From Metallyticus violacea (lineage: Eukaryota > Arthropoda > Insecta > Mantodea > Metallyticidae): 64,000 nt of DNA. The DNA lies in assembly GCA_030762175.1 (NCBI GenBank), contig CM060838.1, forward strand, positions 18,776,501-18,840,500, given 5' to 3'. The translations under genes were made by a program, and so were the position numbers. The notes under the pieces were generated by a model. That model made no database searches. It saw only the letters and a program-made list of their open reading frames with translations, and was not told the DNA's origin. Below, in pieces: positions 54,001 through 62,590 of this stretch (positions are counted from its first letter, which is position 1; the number at the start of each line of letters is the position of its first letter).

Positions 54001-55130
54001 ATGTTCATGGATAATTCGAAGAACTTTTGTTTTAGAAAGGCCCAACCTTGCTGTTATTTCTGTAACTTTGTGCCGCCGGTCTTCCATGATTTCTCCTCCC
54101 ACAAAAGAGCGACGTTTTCAGGAGTGCGCACCTCCTGGGGCCGACCTGTACGCTCTTCGTCTCCAATACTTTCTCGATTCATTCAAAAAAGTTTGGCCCT
54201 TTCTTTTACGGTAGAATATGAGGGGATGTTTCCCCATATACACCAACCAATCGCTGTTTAATTTCATTTGGAGTAAGTCCTACTTTTGTGAAGAACAGCT
54301 CAATACTCCATTTTGAACATGTCACAATGTTCTACACATAGCTTTCTTTATGCAACTATATCTGAACCACTGAACACGGCGGAGCGGAAGTTACAGCTGC
54401 AATCCTTTACTTAACATATAAAGTGTGGCATCAGATAAGACTTTTGTGAAGACGATACGGCGAGACCGGAAACTTATGGACCTACCGTCATTTTTTATTC
54501 CTCTCAATTTGACCTGCTAGATTTGCGCTTTATTCAAATGTAATCTACATTCATGCAGTTAATGTGTTGGTTAGATATTTTCCTCCTGTTTTCTAAAGTA
54601 TGTTTAAGTTTGTTACAATATGGAATTAAAATATGCTAATCGCTTGATAAGTTTAAGGCGTTTAATTTTTAAATCTTTACTGCCGATTTAGTTATGACAG
54701 GATTCACAAAGTACATGAACCTCTTTGAGGTAGTCTCTTTTTTACATTATTTAACTGACGTTGAGGATGCGTTGAGACTAGTGATTTGTTTCTGTCCTTG
54801 GTAAATTTTTTTTTTTTTTTGAGTAGTGTTTAACGCCCGTTTTTACTACTGAGGCACCACAGGCGGTGGACACTGATTATACATGAGATGAAATGATAAA
54901 TTGGGAAAGGATATTTTTTTTTAAGGAAGGAAGCGTTCCAGGCCTAAGTTTAGGTACCTCCCCGGCATTTGCCAGTTATGAAGACTGAGGAAAACCTGGA
55001 AAAAAACCCAGTCAGGGAGGACGGTCCTGGCGGGATTCGAACCGCAGACCTCCCGCTCACGAGTCCGTGCCTTAACGACCTCGGCCACCCGTGGCGGTTG
55101 GTAAATTCAACAACCAAAAAAAATAAAATA

Positions 55131-55183
<53 letters not shown>

Positions 55184-58100
55184 TTTTATTGAGAACTTGA
55201 AATCTAAATCCTTATTGTGGTTTTTAATTGTATACATGTATTGTGAAATCATCTTAACCTTTATATCTTGTGCATAAGAGCATATAAATACTGGACATAC
55301 ATACAGTCTAAGCCAGCACAGGCGAAGATTGCTTGACAAGAAAGTGCGATCGAATGTTCGCCTTCCCATTGCCCGACAAATTTTGTGTATATATCACATA
55401 AGATAATATAACATATGTATATATTTAGAATATAATTTTTCCCACCTTATTCGCTTATCTGCCCATAAAATATGATTATGTGGAAAATATTTTGGGGCAT
55501 TATGTCTGAACGATGCTGTTACCGGGAAAAACATTTTAGTTGTGAGGTGAAATTATCTTTTCTGCACAAAAAGTTAACCTTCTATTATGTACACACGAGC
55601 AGATCTTCCTTGCAAACTCAGAATCAGTACTACAATTGTCACACCATAGATAAAATAAAACAATTTCATTATACAACAAGTAAATGTGTTCAACTATCTA
55701 AAATACCACATCGATATGAACCATAATACTGATTCATAAAGCATAAAAATTGGAAATTTAAGCAATAGTATGGCACCATAAACAAATCTTTAAAAAAAAC
55801 ACAAGTTAAGAACAGAGATATAAAAGTTTACAAAGTTTTGATGGCAAAGTCAGCCATTTTTTTAATAGTGTTTAACGCCTGTTTTTAATACTAAGGCACC
55901 ATAAGGGATGGACATTTATGTTACATGAAATGAAATAATATTGGAAAAGAATTTTTAAGGAAGGAAACGTTACAGGCCTAGGGTACCTTCCCGGCAATTA
56001 TCACTGAAGAAAACCTGGAAAAACCTCAGTTTGAGAGGATAGTCCTGGCGGGATTCGAACCCCAGACCTCCCGCTCACTAGTCCGCGCCTTTAGAGTGAG
56101 ACAAAGGTATTGACAAAAAAAAAAAAAAAAAAAAAAAAAAACACCTCTCAGACTTCAAACTATTGAAATGAAGTTTCTAAAAGAAGCAATTATAAGTTTT
56201 TGGCTGCTGAGAAAAAGAAGAATTTGTGAAATTAGACAAAACCTTTGTTCAAATAGAAAGATAAAACAATATAGACATACCTGGAAAACACATTTACATC
56301 GAAGCCACATAGTAATATAGCTAAAAATACTTTAGAAATAGAACTCCATATGCAGGAACGATCGGACGAAAGAGGACAAAGCACATAGATTGGCAATTAA
56401 AAGAGTTACCGATCCTTGAAGTAGATGATTATTTATTTTTTTTATTTGGTTTATTTACGGACGCTCGTTAACATCTCTGTACATGGGCGTCTCATTCAAT
56501 TCAGTGCGTGAAACGACCGATTAATTTTGCTCAAAGGCATGAGGTTCTTTTACGTGCCGTAAATCTATGACACGGAACCTACGGCTTTGCCTCCCTTCCG
56601 AAGGAAGCCATACTTTACCCCCTAAAAATCCACTGTTCCCTGGCTGGGATCCAACCCACAAAACTTGGTTCTACGAGACAAGTATGGTTACCACTGCACC
56701 AGTAGATGATGATGATGATGATGATGTGTAATTGAATGTAGGAAGCTGATTTGAGTCCTTTTTGTTTTAACGGATGACGGAAAGCATATATAACTGTTCA
56801 TATAATAATTTATTTATTTTTCATTATTTTGCAGAACAAAATAAATAGGAATAATGCACGATAAAGCATCTAAGTCTTTATAATTTTCATTTTTAATTTT
56901 TTGCTTAATATAAAGTAGTTTTCATACAAGCGACTTACCTATGGACCAAGATAAGCCCCTATTCTCAATGTACAATTCTGCAAGCTTTGTTGCCGCACCT
57001 CCCGAGGCAGCAGTAAGGCTATCTCCCATAGCACCTATAACGTCGATGTCGCCGGGACGTAACTTGTGTACGCTGCTAGGTCGTGTTGGAGAACGGGCCC
57101 CAGGACCATTCCTGTCACATGGAAAAGGTACTTCGCTTCCAACAACATCCTGGAACTTTTTCTGTGCAGAGAAAAGATGTATTATTAAAGTCTGCGCTTC
57201 TTGAAAGTTGACTAGTTATTTAGGAATTACTTAAAATGTTTGTATTCAAAACTAAGTTGCATATAGTTTACTCAGTGGGAAAATATAAAAGTTACAGATA
57301 CTTTATAGATATGAGAAAAGAGGAAACATTAGTTTGTACAAAATCAGTTTACACATTTCACATAATAGACACTAGAAAATAAGGAAGAAAGTGTCCTTAC
57401 ATGTTCCGTTTTAGAATTCAAAGCTATATACTTCGTTGGCGCCCTTGGACTTGGCATGAACACTAATTTGTTGCGGTTAAGTTGAGTTGAGTTGAGTTGC
57501 TCAAGCTCTCACATTGTACAAGTATTTGCATAGTTGCCATTTATGTGAAATGAGGAAAAACTGGATACAACCCAAGGGAATAAGATGCTGGTGGGAATCG
57601 AATCCCAGATCTGTGGCTGTGGCGTTCGATTAGTTTCGGTATTTGACTGGCCGCTTAAGCCTACGCCCCATAATGGGGACACCTCCAGGAGGAAGGAAGG
57701 ACAAATTTCTTCCCATTCTCTTATAGAATTAAATTTTTAAAATTTCATAGAATTATCCACTTCTTCCAATGTGAACTTTAGTGCAGTGATAACTTCTATT
57801 ATTAGTCCAAAAGTTCAGTAGAGATATCCACTTCTTTCAATGTGAATTTTAGTGCAGTGATAACTTCTATTATTAATCCAAAAGTTCAGTAGAGCTATCC
57901 ACTTCTTTCAATGTGATCTTTAGTGCAGTGATAATTTCTATTATTAGTCCAAAAGTTCAGCAGAACTATCCACTTCTTTCAATGTGAACTTTAGTGCAGT
58001 GATAATTTCTATTATTAGTTTAAAAGTTCAGCAGAACTATCCACTTCTTTCAATGTGATCTTTAGTGCAGTGATAATTTCTATTATTAGTCCAAAAGTTC

Positions 58101-61100
58101 AGCAGAACTATCCACGTCTTTCAATGTGATCTTTAGTGCAATGATACTTTTTATTATTAGTGTGTTAGCTGATGTACATTATACATTTGATATATCATCT
58201 TTAAACTCTTCTGCACTAGGCTGAAATCGCGATCACAAGAAAGGAAATTATCTTCCCTGTTTGGAGGGGGGGGGGGAAGTGCTGAGTGTTTTTAATTTTT
58301 TCTCCAATTAATGCTAAAAGCAAACTGAACAGTGGGTGACTTTTATTCTTTCCATAAATTAGTGCTGAACAAGACCTTTTCAATATCAGTAGGCTCATGA
58401 TCTTTTAAATAATCCCACAAAAATGAACAGAGTTGATAAAACAAAGTTATTTCATTATGCACAATTTACAAGGATATTGAGAATAGTTAAATATATATTA
58501 ATATATTGACAGTTAAATTCATTTAATCTATGAATTAATCTATATTATAATATAATATTAAATTCCTTTAAGCTTCACCAACTATCCTGGTCTTTATATT
58601 CTTTCCAGAGTAATGTGGATAAATTTGTTTTAATACATTTCTTTTGTAACTTTGACGATTGACTTTTCTTTTTCCTCCACAGAACATTCATTTTCATTCA
58701 AAGTACTGATGATGGTTAATGATGCATTGTAAGGTTTAAAATGTATAATAATCCAAATTACAAAAAATATTACTGGGTTTTGGTGTAATGGATGACCTGT
58801 ACAACTACTTTGTTAACAAAAAACACACGTACAAAGCATATAACCTTTTAGCAAGAAAATGACAGCATTTTAAACACATTTATAACTAAGATATTCTGTT
58901 CTTTTAACATAAAATAGTGCATCTATCTTTCTATTTCCATAATTAGTGGAAAAATAAAACACTAAAAAACAAAAATGAAATCTGCCCTTTTAACAAATGG
59001 CTCCATTTTGGTCGAAAGTTCATCAGACAAACTCAGTAAGTTTAAGCTGGTCACTACCACCAAAAATACCGCAGCTGACAGCATGTATAAATCTTGTGTG
59101 TACAGCTGTAAATACAAAAAATAGTTCCAATCGCGTTCATTTCATTCACTTCATAATTCAGGAAGTCAATGCTCCTGCTTCTCTCTATTTCTACGACAAC
59201 AAGCACCCCAAAACCTCTTTTATCAAAGAATAAAGCCCCAGCGTTGTGGCAATGCTGGCCACATTATTCGTGGTAATCACCATAACAGCCTGCCACTTGG
59301 AATAGTGGCGAGAACTCGATTTCTGACTGTCACCAAGGTTCACCAAACAGCATCCCCTTTACGATAATTTTTTCTCTCCCTTTGCTTTCATGATACTTTT
59401 GTCTTAGAAATAACATATACAGAATGCTATCCATAAATGTTCGTAATCGTGTTTCCCTTCATTGTCAAGTAACTACAAAATCGTTCCAAGCTCTGCTGAT
59501 ATATGATCGTTATTTTGCGATGATCATATCTTTCAAGGGTCTCTCGATTTGAAGCTATATGCTAAAAAATTAATTTCTAGCTGAAATGCATTTGTACCAC
59601 GAAAAATTGTGATTCGTTGATTAAAGTTTCTAAGCATAAGTCATTAATTTCTCTTAGTAGTAAAAAAACACCTTTTGTAAACAATATATTGTACATAAAT
59701 TTCATAATAATAAGAGTATTATCAACATTTGAAACCCCCCCAAAATTAATACTAACATTTCTAAGCGAACCGTTTGAAATAATATATTATCCTATACAAA
59801 GGAAGAATAAAAATTAAGAGACTCAATTATTTGATGAGTAATAGCTGAACATTGTAATAAAAATATAACTTGTTTTGCTGCGACTATCTTCAGTATAGAA
59901 TTCATTACTTCTTCATTTTTTTCCTTTTCAATATAATTTGATTAAAGATAAGGAACTCTTTTGCAGTTGCATAATAAAGAATTCAGAAATAATTGCTTTT
60001 TAGTATTATGTTTAACCCCTTTTTCACTACAGAGGACCTCCTAAACCCAAGATCGCGGGTTCAATCCCGGCGAGGATTGATGGATTTTTTCGGGCGCAAA
60101 AATCCCAAGTACGGATTCCTTCGGAAGGGAAGTAAAGCCGTAGGTCCCGTTTTGTACATTTACGGCACGAAAAAAAATCTCAAGCTTGAATAAAGAGGCC
60201 TCTGACAAAATTTGTCGGCCGTTTCACGCCCTGGTTTGAATGGGGCGCTGATGAACTGAGATATTAAAGAACGTCTATAAATAAAACAAATCAACAATCA
60301 ACTACATAGCCATCCAGGTGGTGACATTGATGATAACATAAGATGAAATGACAAATTGGCAAAGGAATTTGGGTAGGAAGTAAGTTTAAGGTACTTTCCC
60401 GGCATTTGGCATTCACAAGGACTGAGAAAAATCTGAAAGAAAAAAAGAAACTCAGTAAGGGAGAAAGAACCTAGCTGGAATTTATTAATTGCGGTTCATG
60501 CCTCAAAGACCTTGGGCTCCCGTGTCGGCCTATAATCACAGATGATGCCATAAAAACAAGTGATGTATATGGCTCAAGGTAAAAGAATAATACACTGTGT
60601 TTGTGAAAATAATGCCTTTCATTGAGCGTCCTTGATTATAGTAAACACTTAGATTGCCGTAACGATGAAGTATATGGTCAATTACACATAAAAACAGTGA
60701 GCATGTTAACGAATCTCCGTGCTTAAATCATGCAAGCTTCTACAGGCCTTACACGTTAATATCTGTTACGTTTATGTCTTAATAGCTTTTTTACTCCTAA
60801 TAAAATAATGTATGTGCTAACCTTAACCTTAATTATTGATAAGGTTAAACTTTCAGACTATATGCTTTTGAAGTTTAAATGTTCTTGGATTGGTTGTTGT
60901 TGCTGTTTGCTTATTAACTGCTGCTTTATACCACTGTGCAGCTTATGATTATATTTCACTGCCGTTAGAAATTTTATACAAAATGGCTACTTTGCTGTTA
61001 GATTGTGCAGAAGATGCTTACATGCAGGATTATCTGAGAATGGTGCAGGTTGCTACAAAAATCAAGACTGAAAACAAATTAATCAACATACAAAGAAAAA

Positions 61101-61370
61101 TAACTTAGTTGTTATATAACTGACATTTCCTATTTGATGACATGAAGTGATAATAATGGAAATGTTTGTACTCACAGCGAATGTGCTTGAGGAACTGCGG
61201 CTTCTTATGGACCGTTCTGCAGACGAGGACTTTGACCTTGAATGGACACTCTGCAGGCCGCGAACGTAACCGAGGCGTATTGCCTGGTACTGAGACTCTA
61301 ACCAGTCGATGAAACCGTCAGTTGCCACTGAACCCAGGCACAACACCGTAAAGCATATCCATATTCGCAT
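39867..61370 (-). CDS. PLB1-like: Phospholipase B1-like GDSL/SGNH lipase (gene B), complete, 7 coding exons
   Basis: Assembled from exons 61370-61176, 57161-56939, 52906-52680, 49611-49449, 44687-44533, 41441-41273 and 40000-39867. These total 1266 nt, or 421 codons plus stop, and the phases agree at every junction. Family knowledge: PLB1-type enzymes hydrolyse acyl esters of phospholipids and lysophospholipids, extracellularly or at membranes. Seen here: an N-terminal hydrophobic signal (about residues 1-18); block [13 protein letters not shown] with Ser113; block III IGGND (Asn224); and block V DCFH, giving Asp366 and His369 as the probable rest of the triad. Possible N-glycosylation sites are NLT, NIS and NKT. 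The C-terminus reads [14 protein letters not shown], then [15 protein letters not shown] and stop, with no membrane anchor, so secretion is inferred. The length suits a single-domain insect member rather than the multi-repeat vertebrate protein. Physiological substrate is unknown. Confidence 0.93.
40405..40530 (+). repeat. Tc1-like transposon end fragment
   Basis: ACACTGCTGGTCATTAAAAT followed by sequence resembling 45538-45650. An insect Tc1/mariner-type terminal end is likely. No other end was seen. Confidence 0.5.
40593..40864 (+). mobile_element. SINE2, full length, plus orientation
   Basis: A box GTGGTGTAGTGGTAACCGC, B box GCGGGTTCAAACCCGGCC, body GTCGTACATTTACGGCACG, tail GCGTCCATAAATAAAACAAA. 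ACGAGGATAAA before and ACGAGGAGAAAA after may be the target duplication. Confidence 0.9.
41273..41441 (-). CDS. Gene B exon 6 (DxxH block)
   Basis: 169 nt after a TTTGTATTTTCAG acceptor, ending before GTATGT. It encodes [19 protein letters not shown] and then [13 protein letters not shown]. Asp and His of DCFH are the expected second and third members of the catalytic triad. Confidence 0.92.
41632..42272 (-). mobile_element. mariner element, copy 1, truncated
   Basis: The left terminal repeat CGAGAGTAGGTCCATAAG after TA matches copy 2 at 53231. The minus frame at 41751-42266 (171 codons) is a mariner-type transposase C-terminal half: [17 protein letters not shown], then LLHDNAPVH and [13 protein letters not shown], the second and third catalytic Asp regions of the DD34D pattern. 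The N-terminal half is missing beyond about 42272. Confidence 0.88.
42480..42790 (-). pseudogene. Tc1/IS630-type transposase fragment
   Basis: The minus frame 42501-42773 carries [20 protein letters not shown] and [10 protein letters not shown], resembling the FQQDGAPPH..VR..L catalytic region of insect IS630/Tc1-like transposases. Abuts the truncated mariner. Ends undefined. Confidence 0.65.
44040..44170 (-). pseudogene. Degenerate Tc1/IS630-type transposase fragment
   Basis: The minus strand reads [20 protein letters not shown] and FSTCASKYL, like the HDGAPPHFS..V..YL core, with Asn where the catalytic Asp is expected. Immediately left of gene B exon 5. Confidence 0.5.
44334..44383 (+). 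repeat. (GAA)n microsatellite
   Basis: About 16 GAA units. Confidence 0.97.
44391..44502. repeat. Hairpin/MITE-like inverted repeat
   Basis: CTAGACTAGAACTGATAGAA is inverted as TTCTATCAGTTTTAGTCTAG around a short A-rich loop. Weaker pairing extends to the GTAGACTGTTTAATTA and AATTAAATAGACT flanks. Sits about 30 bases from the end of gene B exon 5, inside the intron. Confidence 0.8.
44533..44687 (-). CDS. Gene B exon 5 (Cys-rich CPCLF segment)
   Basis: 155 nt after a TTAAATTTTCAG acceptor, ending before GTATGT. It encodes [14 protein letters not shown], then [12 protein letters not shown] and an acidic/basic helix ending VEMEI. A CPCLF motif at this place is a family feature of PLB1 proteins. 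Phases fit both neighbours. Confidence 0.88.
45536..45660 (+). repeat. Tc1-like transposon end fragment
   Basis: ACACTGCTGACTACTAAAATTG and following sequence are similar to 40405-40530. The other terminus was not found. Confidence 0.45.
45661..49448. other. Gene B intron 4, mostly featureless
   Basis: No confident element. A fragment near 46610-46640 resembling a LINE MTYGAE motif is too short to call. Confidence 0.5.
49449..49611 (-). CDS. Gene B exon 4 (GGND block)
   Basis: 163 nt after a TTTTTTCAG acceptor, ending before GTATGT. It encodes [14 protein letters not shown], the block III Gly-Gly-Asn-Asp of SGNH hydrolases, then a conserved-looking helix and the strand TLVNVVPPP. The single leftover base joins exon 5 to give Asp. 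Confidence 0.92.
50066..51093 (+). mobile_element. mariner-type transposon remnant
   Basis: Terminal stretches share GAAAGTTTCCGGAC (left) and, inverted, GAAAGTTTTCGGAC (right). Near 50770 the plus strand reads [15 protein letters not shown], a decayed SPDLAPxDFFLF motif. An (AAT)n run lies inside. Boundaries are approximate. Confidence 0.6.
50988..51050 (+). repeat. (AAT)n microsatellite
   Basis: About 21 units inside the mariner remnant. Confidence 0.97.
52156..52434 (-). mobile_element. SINE2, near full length
   Basis: Reverse copy in gene B intron 3: TTACGGACGTTCTTTAACAT, GGCCGGGATTAAACCCGCG, GGTTACCACTGCACCACCAG. The exon 3 donor (52680) lies about 250 bases away. Confidence 0.9.
52680..52906 (-). 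CDS. Gene B exon 3
   Basis: 227 nt between a TTGTTTTAG acceptor and a GTAACT donor. It encodes (G)[18 protein letters not shown] followed by [20 protein letters not shown] and ends in IQNDWK. The TLPNIL..FNP stretch is typical of the PLB1 family. Confidence 0.92.
53231..54490 (-). mobile_element. mariner element, copy 2, near full length, broken transposase
   Basis: Ends CGAGGGTAGGTCCATAAG and, inverted, TGACGGTAGGTCCATAAG; length about 1260 bp. Transposase pieces on the minus strand, in several frames: [20 protein letters not shown] (HTH), [20 protein letters not shown] (first catalytic Asp), and [13 protein letters not shown] (third Asp, decayed). Frameshifts and stops make it dead. Same family as copy 1. 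In gene B intron 2. Confidence 0.9.
54808..55097 (-). mobile_element. SINE1, full length, 10-bp target duplication
   Basis: Very similar to the copy at 13809. Flanked by TTGGTAAATT at 54798-54807 and 55098-55107. Confidence 0.93.
55131..55180 (+). repeat. (AAT)n microsatellite
   Basis: About 16 units, close to the SINE1 5' end. Confidence 0.95.
55856..56096 (-). mobile_element. SINE1, diverged copy
   Basis: GTGTTTAACGCCTGTTTTTA, GGCGGGATTCGAACCCCAG and CTCCCGCTCACTAGTCCGCG in SINE1 order, with several small deletions. Confidence 0.88.
56115..56141 (+). repeat. Poly(A) run
   Basis: About 27 A close to the preceding SINE1 copy. Confidence 0.9.
56436..56703 (-). mobile_element. SINE2, diverged, followed by (GAT)n
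   Basis: GGTTTATTTACGGACGCTCG, AGTGCGTGAAACGACCGA and AGTATGGTTACCACTGCACC in reverse order. A short (GAT)n follows at 56704-56726. About 235 bases left of it ends the 55856 SINE1 region; gene B exon 2 lies 236 bases to the right. Confidence 0.85.
56939..57161 (-). CDS. Gene B exon 2 (catalytic serine block)
   Basis: 223 nt between a CTGCACAG acceptor and a GTAAGT donor. It encodes [16 protein letters not shown] through [18 protein letters not shown] and ends in WSIG, phase 1. It contains the nucleophile Ser of the GDS block. It differs from gene A exon 2 (5036-5258) at five bases only: four change the amino acid and one is synonymous. Confidence 0.93.
57560..57715 (-). repeat. SINE-like dispersed repeat
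   Basis: Contains GGTGGGAATCGAATCCCAG (B-box-like on the minus strand) and GCCTACGCCCCATAATGGGG, related to 17270-17345. Confidence 0.4.
57754..58164 (+). repeat. 71-bp minisatellite, about 5.8 units
   Basis: TATCCAC boxes start at 57754, 57825, 57896, 57967, 58038 and 58109, spaced exactly 71 bases. Each unit carries TTCTTTCAATGTGA, TTTAGTGCAGTGATAA and TCTATTATTAGTCCAAAAGT. Units differ by a few substitutions. In gene B intron 1. Confidence 0.97.
58165..60000. other. Gene B intron 1, featureless part
   Basis: AT-rich, short frames only. A G10 run is present near 58270. Confidence 0.6.
60001..60035 (-). mobile_element. SINE1 3' part, split by SINE2
   Basis: TAGTATTATGTTTAACCCCT then TTTTTCACTACAGAGG is the SINE1 tail in reverse. 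The rest of the copy resumes at about 60308. Confidence 0.7.
60036..60295 (+). mobile_element. SINE2 inserted into SINE1, 5'-truncated
   Basis: Starts within the head (CCTCCTAAACCCAAGATCGC), carries B box GCGGGTTCAATCCCGGC and the tail ACGTCTATAAATAAAACAAA. Confidence 0.88.
60308..60535 (-). mobile_element. SINE1 5' part, split by SINE2, diverged
   Basis: GGTGGTGACATTGATGATAA, GGTACTTTCCCGGCATTTGG and CGTGTCGGCC in SINE1 order. Confidence 0.7.
61176..61370 (-). CDS. Gene B exon 1 (start codon, signal peptide)
   Basis: Sixty-five codons starting [19 protein letters not shown], a short hydrophobic signal peptide, then [10 protein letters not shown] and a Ser/Arg-rich linker. The exon ends at GCT before a GTGAGT donor (phase 0). 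The bases just before the ATG (TTAATTTTCTCAG) form a good 3' splice site, so the 5'UTR probably lies on an upstream exon not identified here. Confidence 0.88.
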
Positions 61371-61445
61371 CCTGAGAAAATTAAGAAACGTTTTACATTG
61401 ACCGTAACGAAAAGTGCTGTAGGGGAGATCTGGTTCTGTTGAAGT

Positions 61446-61446
61446 A

Positions 61447-61517
<71 letters not shown>

Positions 61518-61543
61518 TCAACATCAATAACAACAACAGCAGC

Positions 61544-61592
<49 letters not shown>
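61446..61592 (+). repeat. (CAT)n-(CGT)n-(CAA)n compound microsatellite
   Basis: About 145 bp just upstream of gene B's first coding exon, within its presumed 5'UTR intron or promoter region. Confidence 0.95.
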
Positions 61593-61689
61593 TTGATTTC
61601 AAGGAAACCACAGAGCGTTCTAAAAGTTCTCGGCCTGACCAAAAAAACACAAAACACAAAATTCATCTTGTAAATCAATACATTTAGTC

Positions 61690-62590
61690 CAACGACTTTC
61701 CAATGTTTAAATACCCTCAGTAAAATAAGATTTTGTCCAACTGTGAAAAATAAGCGTTTGTTTCAGCTTCAACCTCGTCACTTGATGTGAATGTTCGTAC
61801 ACCAGTCATTTCTTCAGGTTTGGGAACAAATCGTTGGGAGCCCAATTCGGCGAATATGGCGGATGTGGAAGCACTTGGAAGTGAAGGTCATGCAATTTTG
61901 CAGTAATATGTGTGAAGGCGCATTATCGTGATGAAAGAGAGCTTTCTTTTTCGCTAGGTGTGGACGTTTAGCCTGAATAGCATCCTTCAGTTGGTCCAGT
62001 AGTGAAGCGTAATATTCCCTGGTGATGGTTCTGGCTTTCTGGAAGTAGTATACGAGCATCACACTATGAGAAACCCTTGGTTTTTCCTTCAGATGGAACC
62101 GTTTTTGCTTTCTTTGGTACACTTTCACCTGTTGCCACCCACTGTTCGAACTGCTCCTTCATCTCTGGTATGTATAATGAGTCCATGTTTCACCTACTGT
62201 TATAAAACGTCGGAGAAACTCACTGGAATTGCGTCTGAACGAATCAATCGGCGATCATTGGTTGCGCCATTGTTAATTATTATCACAATTTCGTCGGTCG
62301 TAGCAGGTTTGGGATGCTCTGAGGGCTCTTCAACTTGAATGGATGTAGGACCATGCTCAAATTCAGCAGCCCACTTTTTAATCCGAAAACGAAGGGGAAG
62401 AATCCTTTAATATTGAGTCTAACTCCTTTTGTATTTCTCTGAGGTTAAACCCTTCAAAACGAAGTACTTTATCACAGCTCGTATTTAATTTTAATCCATT
62501 TTGTACAAAATGTTAACACTAGTTGGTTTACAAGATCGTCACAAATAAGTGACTACACTTACGGGTCTGAAACTTTACAGCACGCCAAAT
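61690..62590 (-). pseudogene. mariner transposase remnant (second subfamily)
   Basis: The minus frame 61814-62128 has VMLVYYFQKARTITREYYAS, then LFHHDNAPSH, the second catalytic Asp block of mariner transposases. Sequence near 61830-61860 encodes a decayed LAPSD-like end. It differs from the 41.6/53.2 kb family. Upstream of gene B. Confidence 0.75.

Noticed and set aside
54969..55277. 102-codon open frame in the plus direction
   Set aside because: Lies in a SINE1 copy and an adjoining (AAT)n tract.
61298..61687. Poly-Asp/Val/Asn frames
   Set aside because: Compound microsatellite; only the part from the ATG at 61370 leftwards is gene B exon 1.
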